Translations under genes and position numbers: made by a program
Assembly: GCF_000002415.2 (NCBI RefSeq)
Contig: NC_009916.1
Location: 372,001-436,000 of the forward strand
Direction: 5' to 3'
Length of the DNA stretch: 64,000 bases
From: Plasmodium vivax
Taxonomy: Eukaryota > Apicomplexa > Aconoidasida > Haemosporida > Plasmodiidae
In this document: positions 44,560-55,612 of the stretch, piece by piece
How the letters are laid out: each line of letters begins with the position of its first letter
Position numbering within the stretch: position 1 is the first letter of the stretch
Notes under the pieces: generated by a model
What the model saw: the letters and a program-made list of their open reading frames with translations, nothing else
What the model was told of the DNA's origin: nothing
Databases searched by the model: none

Positions 44560-44874
44560 TTAAAAATGCTGCCTCCACATATACCATACTGTAAATTTAA
44601 CGAACTTGCGCGAAAAGGCAATTCCGATTGAACGGTTGAAGAGCGGCATGCCTGGCCAAGGCGGCCAGAAATTACACCAGCTGCATGGCACTTCTAACCA
44701 GTTGTAAGCATCGAACTTCGCGCCAAATGGTAACTTTGAACAAACGGAGGCACGGCCAACTGACACTCACAAAAATAATCTCACACCTCAGTTCAACCAA
44801 AAGAAGTCCGTAAAAATACGTATAGCAATTCAAAGGCCTACAATTTCGCGCCTTTTCCACCGCAAATTATCCAT
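44560..44874 (-). CDS. Weak candidate: small two-exon gene
   Basis: The model is complement(join(44560..44733,44842..44874)), 68 residues. The first exon starts MDNLRWKRREI in a good context and ends at a GTAGGC donor. After a 108-bp intron with a C/T-rich end, the second exon reads on with a Trp/Phe-rich stretch (CSWCNFWPPWPGM) and a basic-aromatic end (FSRKFVKFTVWYMWRQHF). I do not recognise it. The frame closes, but with so short a product chance is a real alternative. It lies on the falcilysin strand, 1.6 kb upstream of it. Confidence 0.25.
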
Positions 44875-47034
44875 TAAGCGTAAATTCCCGTGTGTAAAAA
44901 AAATTTCCCTTGCCGCTTAAGGAATACACTATTTTATTTTTCGCTTTCCAAATATTTTAAACATGAACAGAAATTTATCCATATGGTAACCTCTCCTCAT
45001 TTTGCAATTATTCATCAGCCTTAACGTAAAGGCAAAAATTCAAAGCGCTCATATGTGCCACTTAAATAGTTTAAAAAAATAAAACTCATATGTACAGGTA
45101 GGGAATTTTTTTTTTTAATGCCTTTCCACCATGGTACTCCTCATTTGAGTAAGTTCCTCCGCCTTTTAACCACAAATGATGACCATTTTTTTTTTTTTTT
45201 TTTCCTATATATCCTCTTCAATTTCGCAAAATGGTTCGAAGTTCACACTTCATAATAACATGCCTTTTAAAAAACGTACGGTTTTATGTGGGTACCCCCC
45301 CCATCCTTTTACGTTTCAAAAATGTCAGCTTGACGCAAAAAAAAACAGTAATAACGGCTGAACATAACCATTTGTTCATTTTTTTTTTCGCCGTCAGCTT
45401 TTGCAAAGACATACCGTGCAGGGTTGTCGCGTACGCAAGCGCATACAAGAGAGCCCACAGCGATGTAAGCAAGTGACCACATGTGCATTATGACCTCCAC
45501 ATGGAGATACACCACAGAGCGACCAACGCGATGATGCATACTAATACGAGAGAAGCGTTTATAACTTCTTGCATATGGCCTATCACGTTTGAGCGCGATG
45601 TTGTGATAATGCCACGTTTTAACTGAACATACCAGGTGCACTGGCAGTGGCAACGCGTAACCCTCTCACCAGTGCACAATCGTACATTTCGTATAAAAAG
45701 GAAAAAGAAAATATTTCCCCGGAGTTATGCAGAAAGCACAGAAATGATGCGCGATTTGGTCGAATAAGAAAAAAAAACAGCGCAGTCCACTTTGTACCGT
45801 CCCTTTCGCACATATGCAAACAGCAACACCGTCATGCCAAAGTGGCGGGAAAAAAAAAACGATATGCGTGGCCATACAATCCTGCAGCAGTAACATTTTT
45901 GGCAATGCGCAAGAATGCGATATGCACATACGGTGAAAGGTTCCTCCCCCCCGTTTGAAATTAAAAAAAAAAGCAATAATTAGACAAAGTGTACATATGC
46001 GAAAAAATGATAATAAAAATTCTCAAAGTAGATTGGCCATTTTTTGTGAAACCCAAGTTTTATTTGACCTCACATTTTTGCCCCACTTCGTGTTCTTAAT
46101 TTTTGTGCCATTTTTTGGCAAACACAAAATTTCTGTCACTGTATGAAATGCCCGCGGAGTATGTAGTCCAGCTTATCCCCCCCCTTACATTCCGCAGGTG
46201 TACGCATTTTGGCACATTAAACGTGTTTGTTTACCCACGAAAAGGTTTCATTTGTTGCGTTTTTTGCGTACATATTGGAAGCAGTCGTTCGTTACAGTTC
46301 ATTAAACCGAAGCAGCCACTTGTAAGTGTACACTATGCGTGGTATTAAATTCGTACGGCTGAAATAAATAAAAAAAAAAAAGAAGGGGAAAAAAAAAAAA
46401 AAACTGCTATATTTTGAATTTTTTTTTTTTTTTTTTTTAATGACCAGAAAATGATGGTGAGTTTTGAAAAATTAACGCTATAAAGTTATAAACGTCGTTA
46501 TCTATACAACCACATCTTGTACAATTCAGCAATTTTTTTTTTTTTTTTTTCACATAATTCAGCATTTTTGTTTTAACTTTTATATTTTAAAAACGCCAAT
46601 TTTTTTTGAAACGATTTGCAATCTCGAATGGTTTAGAAAATAGGATGAGCAAGCCAGCCCCCAGCACCATAGCTCCCCCCCAAAAAAAAAGAAAAAAAAA
46701 CATTTCACCATGAAGGTGAATTATGTACATTGTTCATAGGCAAAAATGTTCTTTTAAACATATTAGCGTATGTTTAAAGATATCGCGTGATTGTTTTGCT
46801 CATATTTTTTTTCTTAAGAGTTACGCTGAAGGCGACCGTATATATATGTATACATTTGTACATATATATATATATGTATATATTTGTTATATATACATAT
46901 ATTTGCGGGGGATGAAAGAACAAAGGCGAGGCTAGCAAAGGAGGCCAGCAAAACGAGGCCGGTCATATTTTTGTACATGATGAAAAAACGCGTACTTGTA
47001 TAAATACGCGCGCAGCACGAGTACGAACGCGAGC

Positions 47035-47275
47035 GCAATACATACACAAGCGAGAGTACAATACGAGTACAGTACATACACAAGCGAGAGTACAATACGA
47101 GTACAGTACATACACAAGCGAGAGTACAATACGTATACAAATGCGAGCGCAATACATTCACAAACGCGAGCGCAATACATTCACAAACGCGAGCGCAATA
47201 CATTCACAAACGCGAGCGCAATACATTCACAAACGCGAGCGCAATACATTCACAAACGCGAGTACAATACATACA
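47035..47275. repeat. Two-part minisatellite (34-bp then 23-bp units)
   Basis: The left part has about three copies of a 34-bp unit close to ACACAAGCGAGAGTACAATA plus CGAGTACAGTACAT. The right part has about six copies of a 23-bp unit close to CACAAACGCGAGCGCAATAC plus ATT. The two units are clearly related, so the array shows a change of unit length in mid-course. Confidence 0.85.
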
Positions 47276-47651
47276 CAAACGCTCACACTTGTATACAATG
47301 CGCATTTACATATACGTACATTATGAACACGTGCATATCCAACACATTATGTGCGTTTTTTGTTTCCCTGAGAATTTTTGCTAGCATTGCTGATGATGCC
47401 TCTCCGTGTTTTTCTGGCATCCATCAGTGAACTGTTTTTCGTTTCCCTTTTCGCTTCGTTTCACTTTTCCCATTTTTACACGCTATACCGAAAGTTTCCT
47501 TCGAATTTGTTTGTGCCCCCTCGCGCGAGAGTTTTATAATTCCCCACACGTAAACTTAAGCAAATGGCATTATGCGCAATGTGTACATATAACGCTGAGC
47601 AGTACGCATAAGGAAGTACGCAAAAATGCGCACGTACCAGAATGTACAAAC

Positions 47652-47780
47652 GGGCGTGTTCAAACGAGCGTGTACAAATGAGCGTGTACAAATGAGCGTG
47701 TACATACGAACGCGCACATACGAACATGCACATACGAACATGCACATACGAACATGCACATACGAGCGTGTACATACTAT
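47652..47780. repeat. 14-bp tandem repeat
   Basis: Copies of GTGTACAAATGAGC-type units (left) pass into ACATACGAACATGC units (right), about nine in all. Confidence 0.8.
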
Positions 47781-48689
47781 TATGTTCGAACGGAGGCGCA
47801 CGTGTAAACTACGTTCACACGAGGGTGTACATATGAATATGTTCCTACGAACATATTTGTAAGCAAATGAATAAACATCCCTTGTGTTTCCCCTTCCACT
47901 CCTTTTTTTTTTTTTTTTTTGCGGCTGCCACTGCCAGGTTTCCCCCTTTTTTAACCCATTTTTCCACGTGAAAAGAAAAATTAAAAGTCCTTTTTAAGTT
48001 ATTAAGAGTTATCCCAATTTTATCTCACTAATGAGATGTGTATATTGTTTCCTTTCACGTCCCTTTTGAAATTTTTAAAAAGAAAAATTTTGTCTTTTTT
48101 TTTATAACATACACATTCTTGCCAATTATTGTATGCATGTACGTATGCATGTATGTATTTTTTTTTTCCCCTATTTTTACGATTGTTATTACTATTATTT
48201 TTTTTTTTTAATCATAAATTTTTTTTTTAAATAGCGTTTTTACATACGAGAAAAGAAAGAAAAATGTTTCAATTCACATGTGTATGTAAAGTACCTGCAT
48301 TTTTACTATCACGTTTATAGCAGTACTTATGTACCCCCCATAGTGTACTTTCCACAAGGATAAACCGAACACCTCAGTGTGCAAGCGTGTAGATATCTTT
48401 CCCCCCCTTCTACATATGTCATACCTACATCCGCATCTTTGATTATTTTTACTTCTTTAATTAATTTTTTTTTTTTTGTGTGTAAGAGAGATTAGCCACG
48501 GCTGACATCGCTCTGCATGTGTGCGCCCATATATGGACATGTGCGTACCGTATGTGAAAGGGCCACATAGGGGGTAGTGGGAAGTGTACATATATACGCA
48601 CATGTATGTATGTATATTCATATGCACATCTTCATGCGCGTCATATGCCGGCCTAGGAAACTCCCTTAGAAACAACCCCCACCGGAACC

Positions 48690-51600
48690 ATGTCTTACAA
48701 TGTTTACAAAACGAACATGGCTGATTGGTGAGGCGTCACGATAACGCGGCGCAGCAACACAGCGCAGCAACGCGGAATGACAACGCGGAATAACGATGCA
48801 GCAAAACAGCTCCTCCACCCATGATTTACCACCCCCCCCCTTCGCAGCTTAAATAAACTAAGAGTATACGACCTCAATCAGCTATGCAGAAAGTTCCTGC
48901 TTCCACAACATGGAAAAAAAGTCGCGATCGTGGAACGAATTTTGGAATACATCACCGACGTGGAGAGGGAGGAACAAATTTATGAGTTCATCTTAGCAAT
49001 CAAGCCGTCCATATTTGAGCTAATTAACGGGAAGAGAATAAACAACGCTTTCAACAACAGTAATGTCAACAACGTGCAGAGCAGCGCGCATAGCAGTGCG
49101 CACAGCAGTACGCACAACAGTACGCACAACAGTACGCATAGCAACAATAGCGGTAGTAATAAATACCTGAGCAGTAGCAACAACTTTTTCCTCGCGAGTA
49201 ACAACGGGAATGGCACTTTTTTTTGTAACAATAATGACAACCTCAATTTTGCGAACAATGAAATTCTCGCAGCAAAGAAGGGCGGCACCTCCCCCGTAGT
49301 GCGCAAGGGAAAGGGTAAGTCTCGCCCAGCGGGTGGGTGAGCGTGGGTGAGAGTGGTTGATCGTGGGTGAGAGTGGTTGATCGTGGGTGAGAGTGGTTGA
49401 TCGTGGGTGAGCGTGGGCGACGTGGCTTTGGTGCACTCTCCTCCAGCTCGATAGGGCAGTTGTCGCGAAGTGATGCCCCCGCTCTTTTGTTCGCCAACCG
49501 TTCGGGGTAAACATGCTCACTGCGTAACTGTGCTCTCGTAAATGTTGTAACTTTATCCCCTCTTTTTTTATTACCCCCCCTTGTAGCGGTCAAAATATAC
49601 CAGGAAGACAGCGACTTCTCCTCGTGCGTGTGCGGAGGCATGTCCAAAAACATAAGCAGCAAAAACGGGATAGTAAAATGCATAGAGTGCAACAAGCTAC
49701 AGCACGTAAGTTGCTACGTGCAAAATCCGGGCACCAACAAAGACATGGAGAATTACAAAATCCTGTGTGTAGTATGCCGATTGAAAGATATGGACCCCTT
49801 CTACCCAATGAAGAAAGTCCTGTGGCTTAAAAGCCTCACCGTTAACTCGGAAAAGCTAGTAATCAATGCGTGCGACATAAAAAGTTGGAAAAATGAAAAT
49901 AAAGAAGTGATCATTTTCTGCATCCATTTGGATAAAAAAAACCTAAGTACCAACATTTCTATAAAACAAGAATGGCCCAAAACCTTCGTTTTAAAAGTGA
50001 ATGGAAATATCATCGAAAAGATATTCGAACCCTCATGGGAGCACAAAAGGAGAGATAGTCCTTTAAAAATTACCCACACGTTGAAGACGGGGCATAACAA
50101 CATAGACATCAGTATGACGAATTACGAAACGCCCAAATTATTTGTTGTAGCTTTTTTATTATGCAAAATAGAAACGGAGCAAAACATTATCCAACAGGTT
50201 ATCTCCAAAAGTGAATTAAACTTTAAAGACTCCAAAGAAAGAATAATCACCATTTTGTGTACCAAGCATGACGATGATGAAGTTATGTGCATGGAGATTA
50301 ACAGAAGAATTAGCCTCAACTGTCCGTTCGCCCTAGACAGAATTGAGATACCCTGTAGAGGCATCAAATGTTGCCACATACAATGTTTCGATTTGAAATC
50401 TTTCATTGATGTTACCAAAAAAACGAAAGCTTTTAACAACAGGTGGAAGTGCCCCATCTGCTCTTTGTTCCTGCGACCGAAAGATTTAATTGTGGACATG
50501 TTCATCACGTACATTCTGACGCAGGTGCCGAAAGATATTAAGGAAGTCGAGTTGAGCAAAAGTGGGGAAATTATTTTCAACCAAAGCACCGTCGAGGGGA
50601 AGGTCGTCAAGCAGATCGACGACATGGACACGTCTGCGCAGCAGAAGAGCAGGGTGGAGATTAAGACGGAGACCAGCATGGGTGAGGACTCCAGTGGGGG
50701 GGAAATCCACCCGTTTGTTTACCCCTTCTGTGCTTAACTCCACGTGGAGCAATTCATCGCTGTCAATTTTGTGTACCGCGCACCTTCCCTCCATACGCAT
50801 TTTCCACATCGCCCCCCTTCTCTGCAGACAACATTAAAGAATATCAACCCGTTAAGGACAACAACACCTTCAGCAAAAACGAAATCATCATAGTCGACTC
50901 AGATCCTGAAGACAACGACGCTGGCGCTGCTCCGCAGAATGTTAACCTGCAGAAGAATCGCAATTTTGTGCAAGGTATTACCCCTTAAAAAAAAAAAAAA
51001 AGAAAAAAAAAGAAAAAAAAAGAAAAAAAAAAAAAAAAAAAGATTAGTCCATATCGATAGAGTATACATAGTTGTCGTACCAGTTTTACAACCGCAGATT
51101 AGTTAAACACACTTATGCATACAAATTTATGAGGAAAAAACTTTTAACCCTATTTGTAATGCTCATTCTTTTTTTTTTTTTTTTTTTTTTTTTTTCTTCT
51201 TTTCTCTCCCTTCCCTCCATGTTGACCGCAAAATGCATCTCGTTTAATGCAATTTCTTTTTAGAGTTTTAAAATTTATTAGAGCATTATCAATAAAGAGA
51301 CAAAATGTTTTATGAGATTTTCATGAAAAATGAGGAAGATCGTTTGCATGTGTACCTGCATGTGGGCGAAGGCGTGGCTCCTTATCTGCGGGCCTGCCCG
51401 TGCGCGCATACGTATACCATGTACATGTGTAAGGTGCTCCCGTGTACTTTACCTGCATACATATGTACACACCCACGCATATGTGCGTGCCTCCATGGGT
51501 GCACACCTACACACGTGCCTGCGTGCTGTAAGGTGGAGGAAATGAACAAGTCGAGGGGAACAAGAAAAGGCGCAGCGAAAGGGGCATATTCACACGGGCG

Positions 51601-53531
51601 TGATGTAAAAAGCGTTGACGAGTGGAAGAAGGGGAGAGACCAAACGGATGTTCCAGCGCGAAAGAGGCCTGCGACGAAAAAGAAAAATTATAATAACCCC
51701 TACCAGCTGCGAATTTCGTCCGTTAGAAATACAATTTTTCACCCCATTCTGCACACTGAAAAAAAGAAAAAAAAAGACGCCAGGAAAAGGAAGCAGTCCG
51801 AAAGCTTTGCCCACCGTTCTTCGCCCCACTTACGTGTATAATTTTTTTTTTTTGTCACCCAATTATTTTCTTTTTTTTTGCACAATAGTAGTGTATGTGA
51901 ATGGATGTGTGTCAGGCCCCGTTGCTGCGTGTTGCCTACCTGTGCATGTGTATCTACATGTATGCCCTTTCCTATACCTCTTTTGTCGTTCCCCTTAAAT
52001 GTACATGCCTTTTTTGCTGTGTAAATTTTTACACCTACGTTGCAATGACTATGTTACAATTTTGTTTTTTTTTTTCCCCCGCAAAACCGCTACAGGCCAA
52101 CAAGAAGTCATATGCATCTCCGACAGCGATGAAGAGGAAAATTTTAATTTGGCGCCACACAACAGGGACCAGAAAATGAAAGAGAAAAACACCTTTTTAA
52201 TTGAAATGAAAAATTTTGAAAACAGCAAATGTGTAAACGATTTCTTCTTAAGAAATATGAAGAGCTTGGAAAAGAGAAACATTGTGCCCAACTCTCATAT
52301 GCTATTTAACGACATGGTATTGGATGTACTAAATGACATTAACAAAATTCATGTGAATGAAAACTTATCATCTTGCAATGTACAAAATTTCGATGCCATG
52401 CAAAAGGAAAGAATTGCCGAATTGAATCGCAGCTTTCACGAAATTGCAAGTGACCCCCTTTTGACGTATTATAACAAGCCCAGTTTGTTGTCCAAGGATT
52501 TATACTTCCTCAACACTAGTTTGGACGCCCTCGGTATGAAGCCCATCAGAGACATCTCCACTTTTGCCGATTCGATGTATCACGTGGATCGCGTCGATCA
52601 GGTGGATCACCCCAATCACGTCGACCGTGCGGATGATGCGGAGAAGAGCGATTTGCACATGCTGGAGTTGGCCAAAAAGGGGCTCTCCACAGACCCCTGT
52701 GAGGAGGAGGTGAACAATCATGTGGGCGACGATGGCGGGGGAAGGAGCAACGCGCAGGATGTGGGTGAGAAGGGGGTCCAAACGGGAGCAAAGGAGGACA
52801 CCACGAATGGTGAGGATGGTGAAGATGCCCCGCCACAAGGCAAACATGATAGTAGTACCCCCATCGGCGTGGAACATAAGCGGCCGCGTGACAATTCAAG
52901 TGTGAACGAGACGGACCCTGTAGTGGGCGAAAATAAGACCCCCCCGGTCTTGAATGAGATCGGCTGTGTGGACCAAAGCAAAGGCAACTTTTGCCTCAAA
53001 TTTGAAGATAATAAGCCCCTCTTCGATGGGAACAAATTGGCAGCGAACGAGATAGCCGCGCTGGGTAGCCAATTGAGCAGCCAGTTTAACAACCAGCTTA
53101 ACAGCCAGCTAAATTGCCAACTGAACTGCCAACTGGACAGCCAACTGCGCATTCTGCTTCAGGAGCAGAACAGCCCGAGCAGCCACAACACGCAGGTGAC
53201 TCCAGACGCCCAAAGCAGAAGCAAAAAAAAAACCAAAAGGAAAAAAAGAAGCAACACATCAGAAAATTTAAGGAAGTACGACAGCATGTGCAGCAATTTT
53301 AACCTGTCCCTCACCAATTACAAAAATAAACGCGAAAGGGCCAAGCAGCTGAAAGATAGCAGCAAAGGCAAGAACGCCTCCAGCCACAAGTATTGCAGCT
53401 TTAGTAGCATCCACGCGATTAATAAAACGGATAGATGTGTGAATGGTGGAAGAGACTCCAAAAAAATTAACAAAAAAAATGATAATTTTAAAGAGAAAAA
53501 AAAACAACGAAAGAAAAAAGGTAAGAAATGA
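48690..53531 (+). CDS. PIAS: E3 SUMO ligase, PIAS/SIZ type
   Basis: The CDS is join(48690..48727,48848..49314,49587..50681,50828..50974,52096..53531), 1,060 residues, all phases agreeing. Residues 13-50 form a SAP DNA-binding motif (LNKLRVYDLNQLCRKFLLPQ, KKVAIVERILEYI). An Asn/Ser/His-rich linker follows (AHSSAHSSTHNSTHNSTHS). A PHD finger lies at about 182-235 (CVCGG, KCIECNKLQHVSCY, ILCVVCRL). A PINIT-like domain spans about 240-390. The SP-RING at about 414-460 has NCPF, PCRGIKCCHIQCF and WKCPICSLFLRP. It transfers SUMO from Ubc9 to nuclear targets (family knowledge). Two likely SUMO-interacting motifs follow: IIIVDSDPED (553-556) and VICISDSDEEE (587-590), on separate exons. The rest is acidic then Gln/Leu-repeat-rich and ends in a Lys-rich tail. 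The last intron is long (1,121 bp); the others are 120-270 bp. Confidence 0.9.
49338..49422 (+). repeat. 20-bp intronic minisatellite
   Basis: About four copies of GTGGGTGAGAGTGGTTGATC lie in PIAS intron 2, starting 25 bp after the real donor at 49315. Each unit contains GGTGAGAG or GGTGAGCG, a good match to a 5' splice-site consensus. Confidence 0.9.
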
Positions 53532-55612
53532 TCATCACCATGCGGCGTTTTCCATCCACTGTGCGGACGAAAGAACCATCTGTGTGGAGGCCAAACGAGG
53601 AGGAAATTTTCGGACAATCGTCTTCACAAGTCCAATGGGGGGAATTTGAGCGGAATGTGCTCCCACCAGGCGCTATACATATGTGTACAGTTTAAACGAG
53701 TCGGACGCGGTGGGGTCATGGCGAGCACAGCTCCAGCAGCGCCGACGTGGCAGCACCGACGTGGAAACACCCTCGTGGCAACACCCTCGTGGCAACGCCA
53801 CCCTTTTGATAAGAAAGAAACCCCCGCACAGCATAATCCAAACCAGTAGATGAATCACCGAAACGAATTTTTTTGTGAACCTGTTAACTTTTCACCACGG
53901 CGTAAAAATTGCGCAACTGTGGAGGGATTAACCCAAAGTCGGGCAGCACACCACGCGCTTGTGGAAATACATCGTCGCGAAAGAAACTGTGATGACATGG
54001 AAGGGTCCCCGATTTAGGACTCCCTTGAGATGTACCAAACTGTGAAACCCCCCCGAACGTGCGCGTAGTCATACGGGTCGGCATAGATTTATTGGAGGCC
54101 CCACTCGTACGCAAAAAGTAGCCAACAGGAATGCGAAGCTTGAACTCTGTATGAATAAAATACACGTGCCTTGAGCACCTGTGCGCCCGCACATGCCGAG
54201 GTGTGTACTTATGTTTGTGTGCATGCTCTCACATGTGTATGCATGTTTTTTTTTTTTTTTTTTTTTTGTTATTAAAATGTAGAAAATGAAAAGATGCCCC
54301 ACTTGTCACCCAAAAGTGGGGACCAAAAATACGGACCATTTTCGGCGCTCGCGAAAGTTGTATTTTTTCATTTTCACCTTTCACTTTTCACCTTTCATTT
54401 GATTCACCTTTTCAATAGGGACTGTGCTTCGCCCCAGTGTGTGCAATGCGTTCCCCTGCCCCTGTACATATGCGAACGAGCACTTGTACATGTGAGTGGC
54501 GGCGCGTCCTAAGCTTTTATTGCGGATTAATGGGAACACCGCGAAGCTGTGTTTCTCCGTTTGCTGCTTACCCGAATTTTTTCATTTCCACCGGAATGTT
54601 TTAAAATTATTCTTTGTGCTTTTTTAAAATATAATTAAATTTTTACAGTATAATGTTAACGTTTTTTATTTTTCCATCTCCCCCTTTTCCCTTTTTTTTT
54701 TTTTTTTTTTTTGTTACCTTTGTACATAAACAGTTGTACTTATGAAGAAATTTTGAATATTATTAATTACACCTCCCCTAATGTAGAAGATGTTTAAACG
54801 CTACAATAATGGATGTGTATGTTCTGTGCGTCTCCACGGGATCATGCGCTGGACGCACAGCCAGCGGGGAGGAACAAATCGGCAAAGTTAACATTTTCCC
54901 CTGATCAGCTGTGTGCGATGAGGACGGGGTGCACACGGGATGTTTGTCACGCCTTCACCAAGTAGCTGCCATCGTGCTGGACACACTTCCTTTTTCCACG
55001 ACTTTTTTAAAACACCGTTGAGAGCAACCACAACAGGGTTGCACTGTACAGATTGGCACAAAAAAAAAGTTGAGTATCCCTTTCGACGAAGAAGTGCGTG
55101 TTCTCAAGTTGCCGCTAACCTGTTTGGGAAGCCTACTGCAGGCAGAGGGGAATCCTCGGAAGGGTCGAAAATTGGACTCCCCCACTCCCAAGCGTAGGCA
55201 AGCAAACTATATCATCGTTGCTTTAGTGATCTTCTGCCTATTTTGTGGGCGTATAAAAAGAGAAAGGCTAACCCTAACCCTTTTTTGCAAAGCCCCGCTT
55301 ACACCTTGAGGATCCATTTTGTGGATCCATTTTGTGGTGTGCACCAAAAGAAAGAAAAAATATGCGAACTGTTTAACGCTTTATGTGCGATTCGACTCAC
55401 TGGGGCCTGCTCCCCGCGCAGCAGTGCAAACGGAAGAAGCGAAGGTGAAAGCGCTTTATCAAATGAACAAACCTGGGAAGACATATTTAAAGGTGAACAG
55501 AATGAAAAAAAAAAAAAAAAAAACGCTTCCCCAAATGTGCGTATATGTACCAGTGGGATGTCCCCTACTGCCAAAAAGAAATGCGGTCCATTTTGCACCA
55601 CTCCCCACGTGT
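53532..55612. other. Convergent intergenic, PIAS / guanylyl cyclase beta
   Basis: These 2.1 kb lie between two 3' ends. They hold T-runs at 54246-54267 and 54693-54713, an A-run at 55503-55523 and a short repeat GTGGCAACACCCTC near 53760-53795. I found no coding model. Confidence 0.5.

Larger units (their letters stand above)
42921..48689. promoter_or_regulatory. Very long divergent intergenic region, falcilysin / PIAS
   Basis: These 5.8 kb hold the promoters of two head-to-head genes. They are dominated by poly(A)/poly(T) tracts (for example 42945-42960, 43208-43230, 44477-44496, 46418-46438, 46531-46550), an AT-alternating stretch at 46838-46900 and several minisatellites listed separately. 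Apart from a weak two-exon candidate at 44560-44874 I see no coding gene, tRNA or snRNA. Long non-coding transcripts are possible. Confidence 0.45.

Noticed and set aside
51305..51841. Plus-strand frame of 178 codons
   Set aside because: It lies wholly inside the last PIAS intron, has no recognisable content and carries microsatellite-like sequence.
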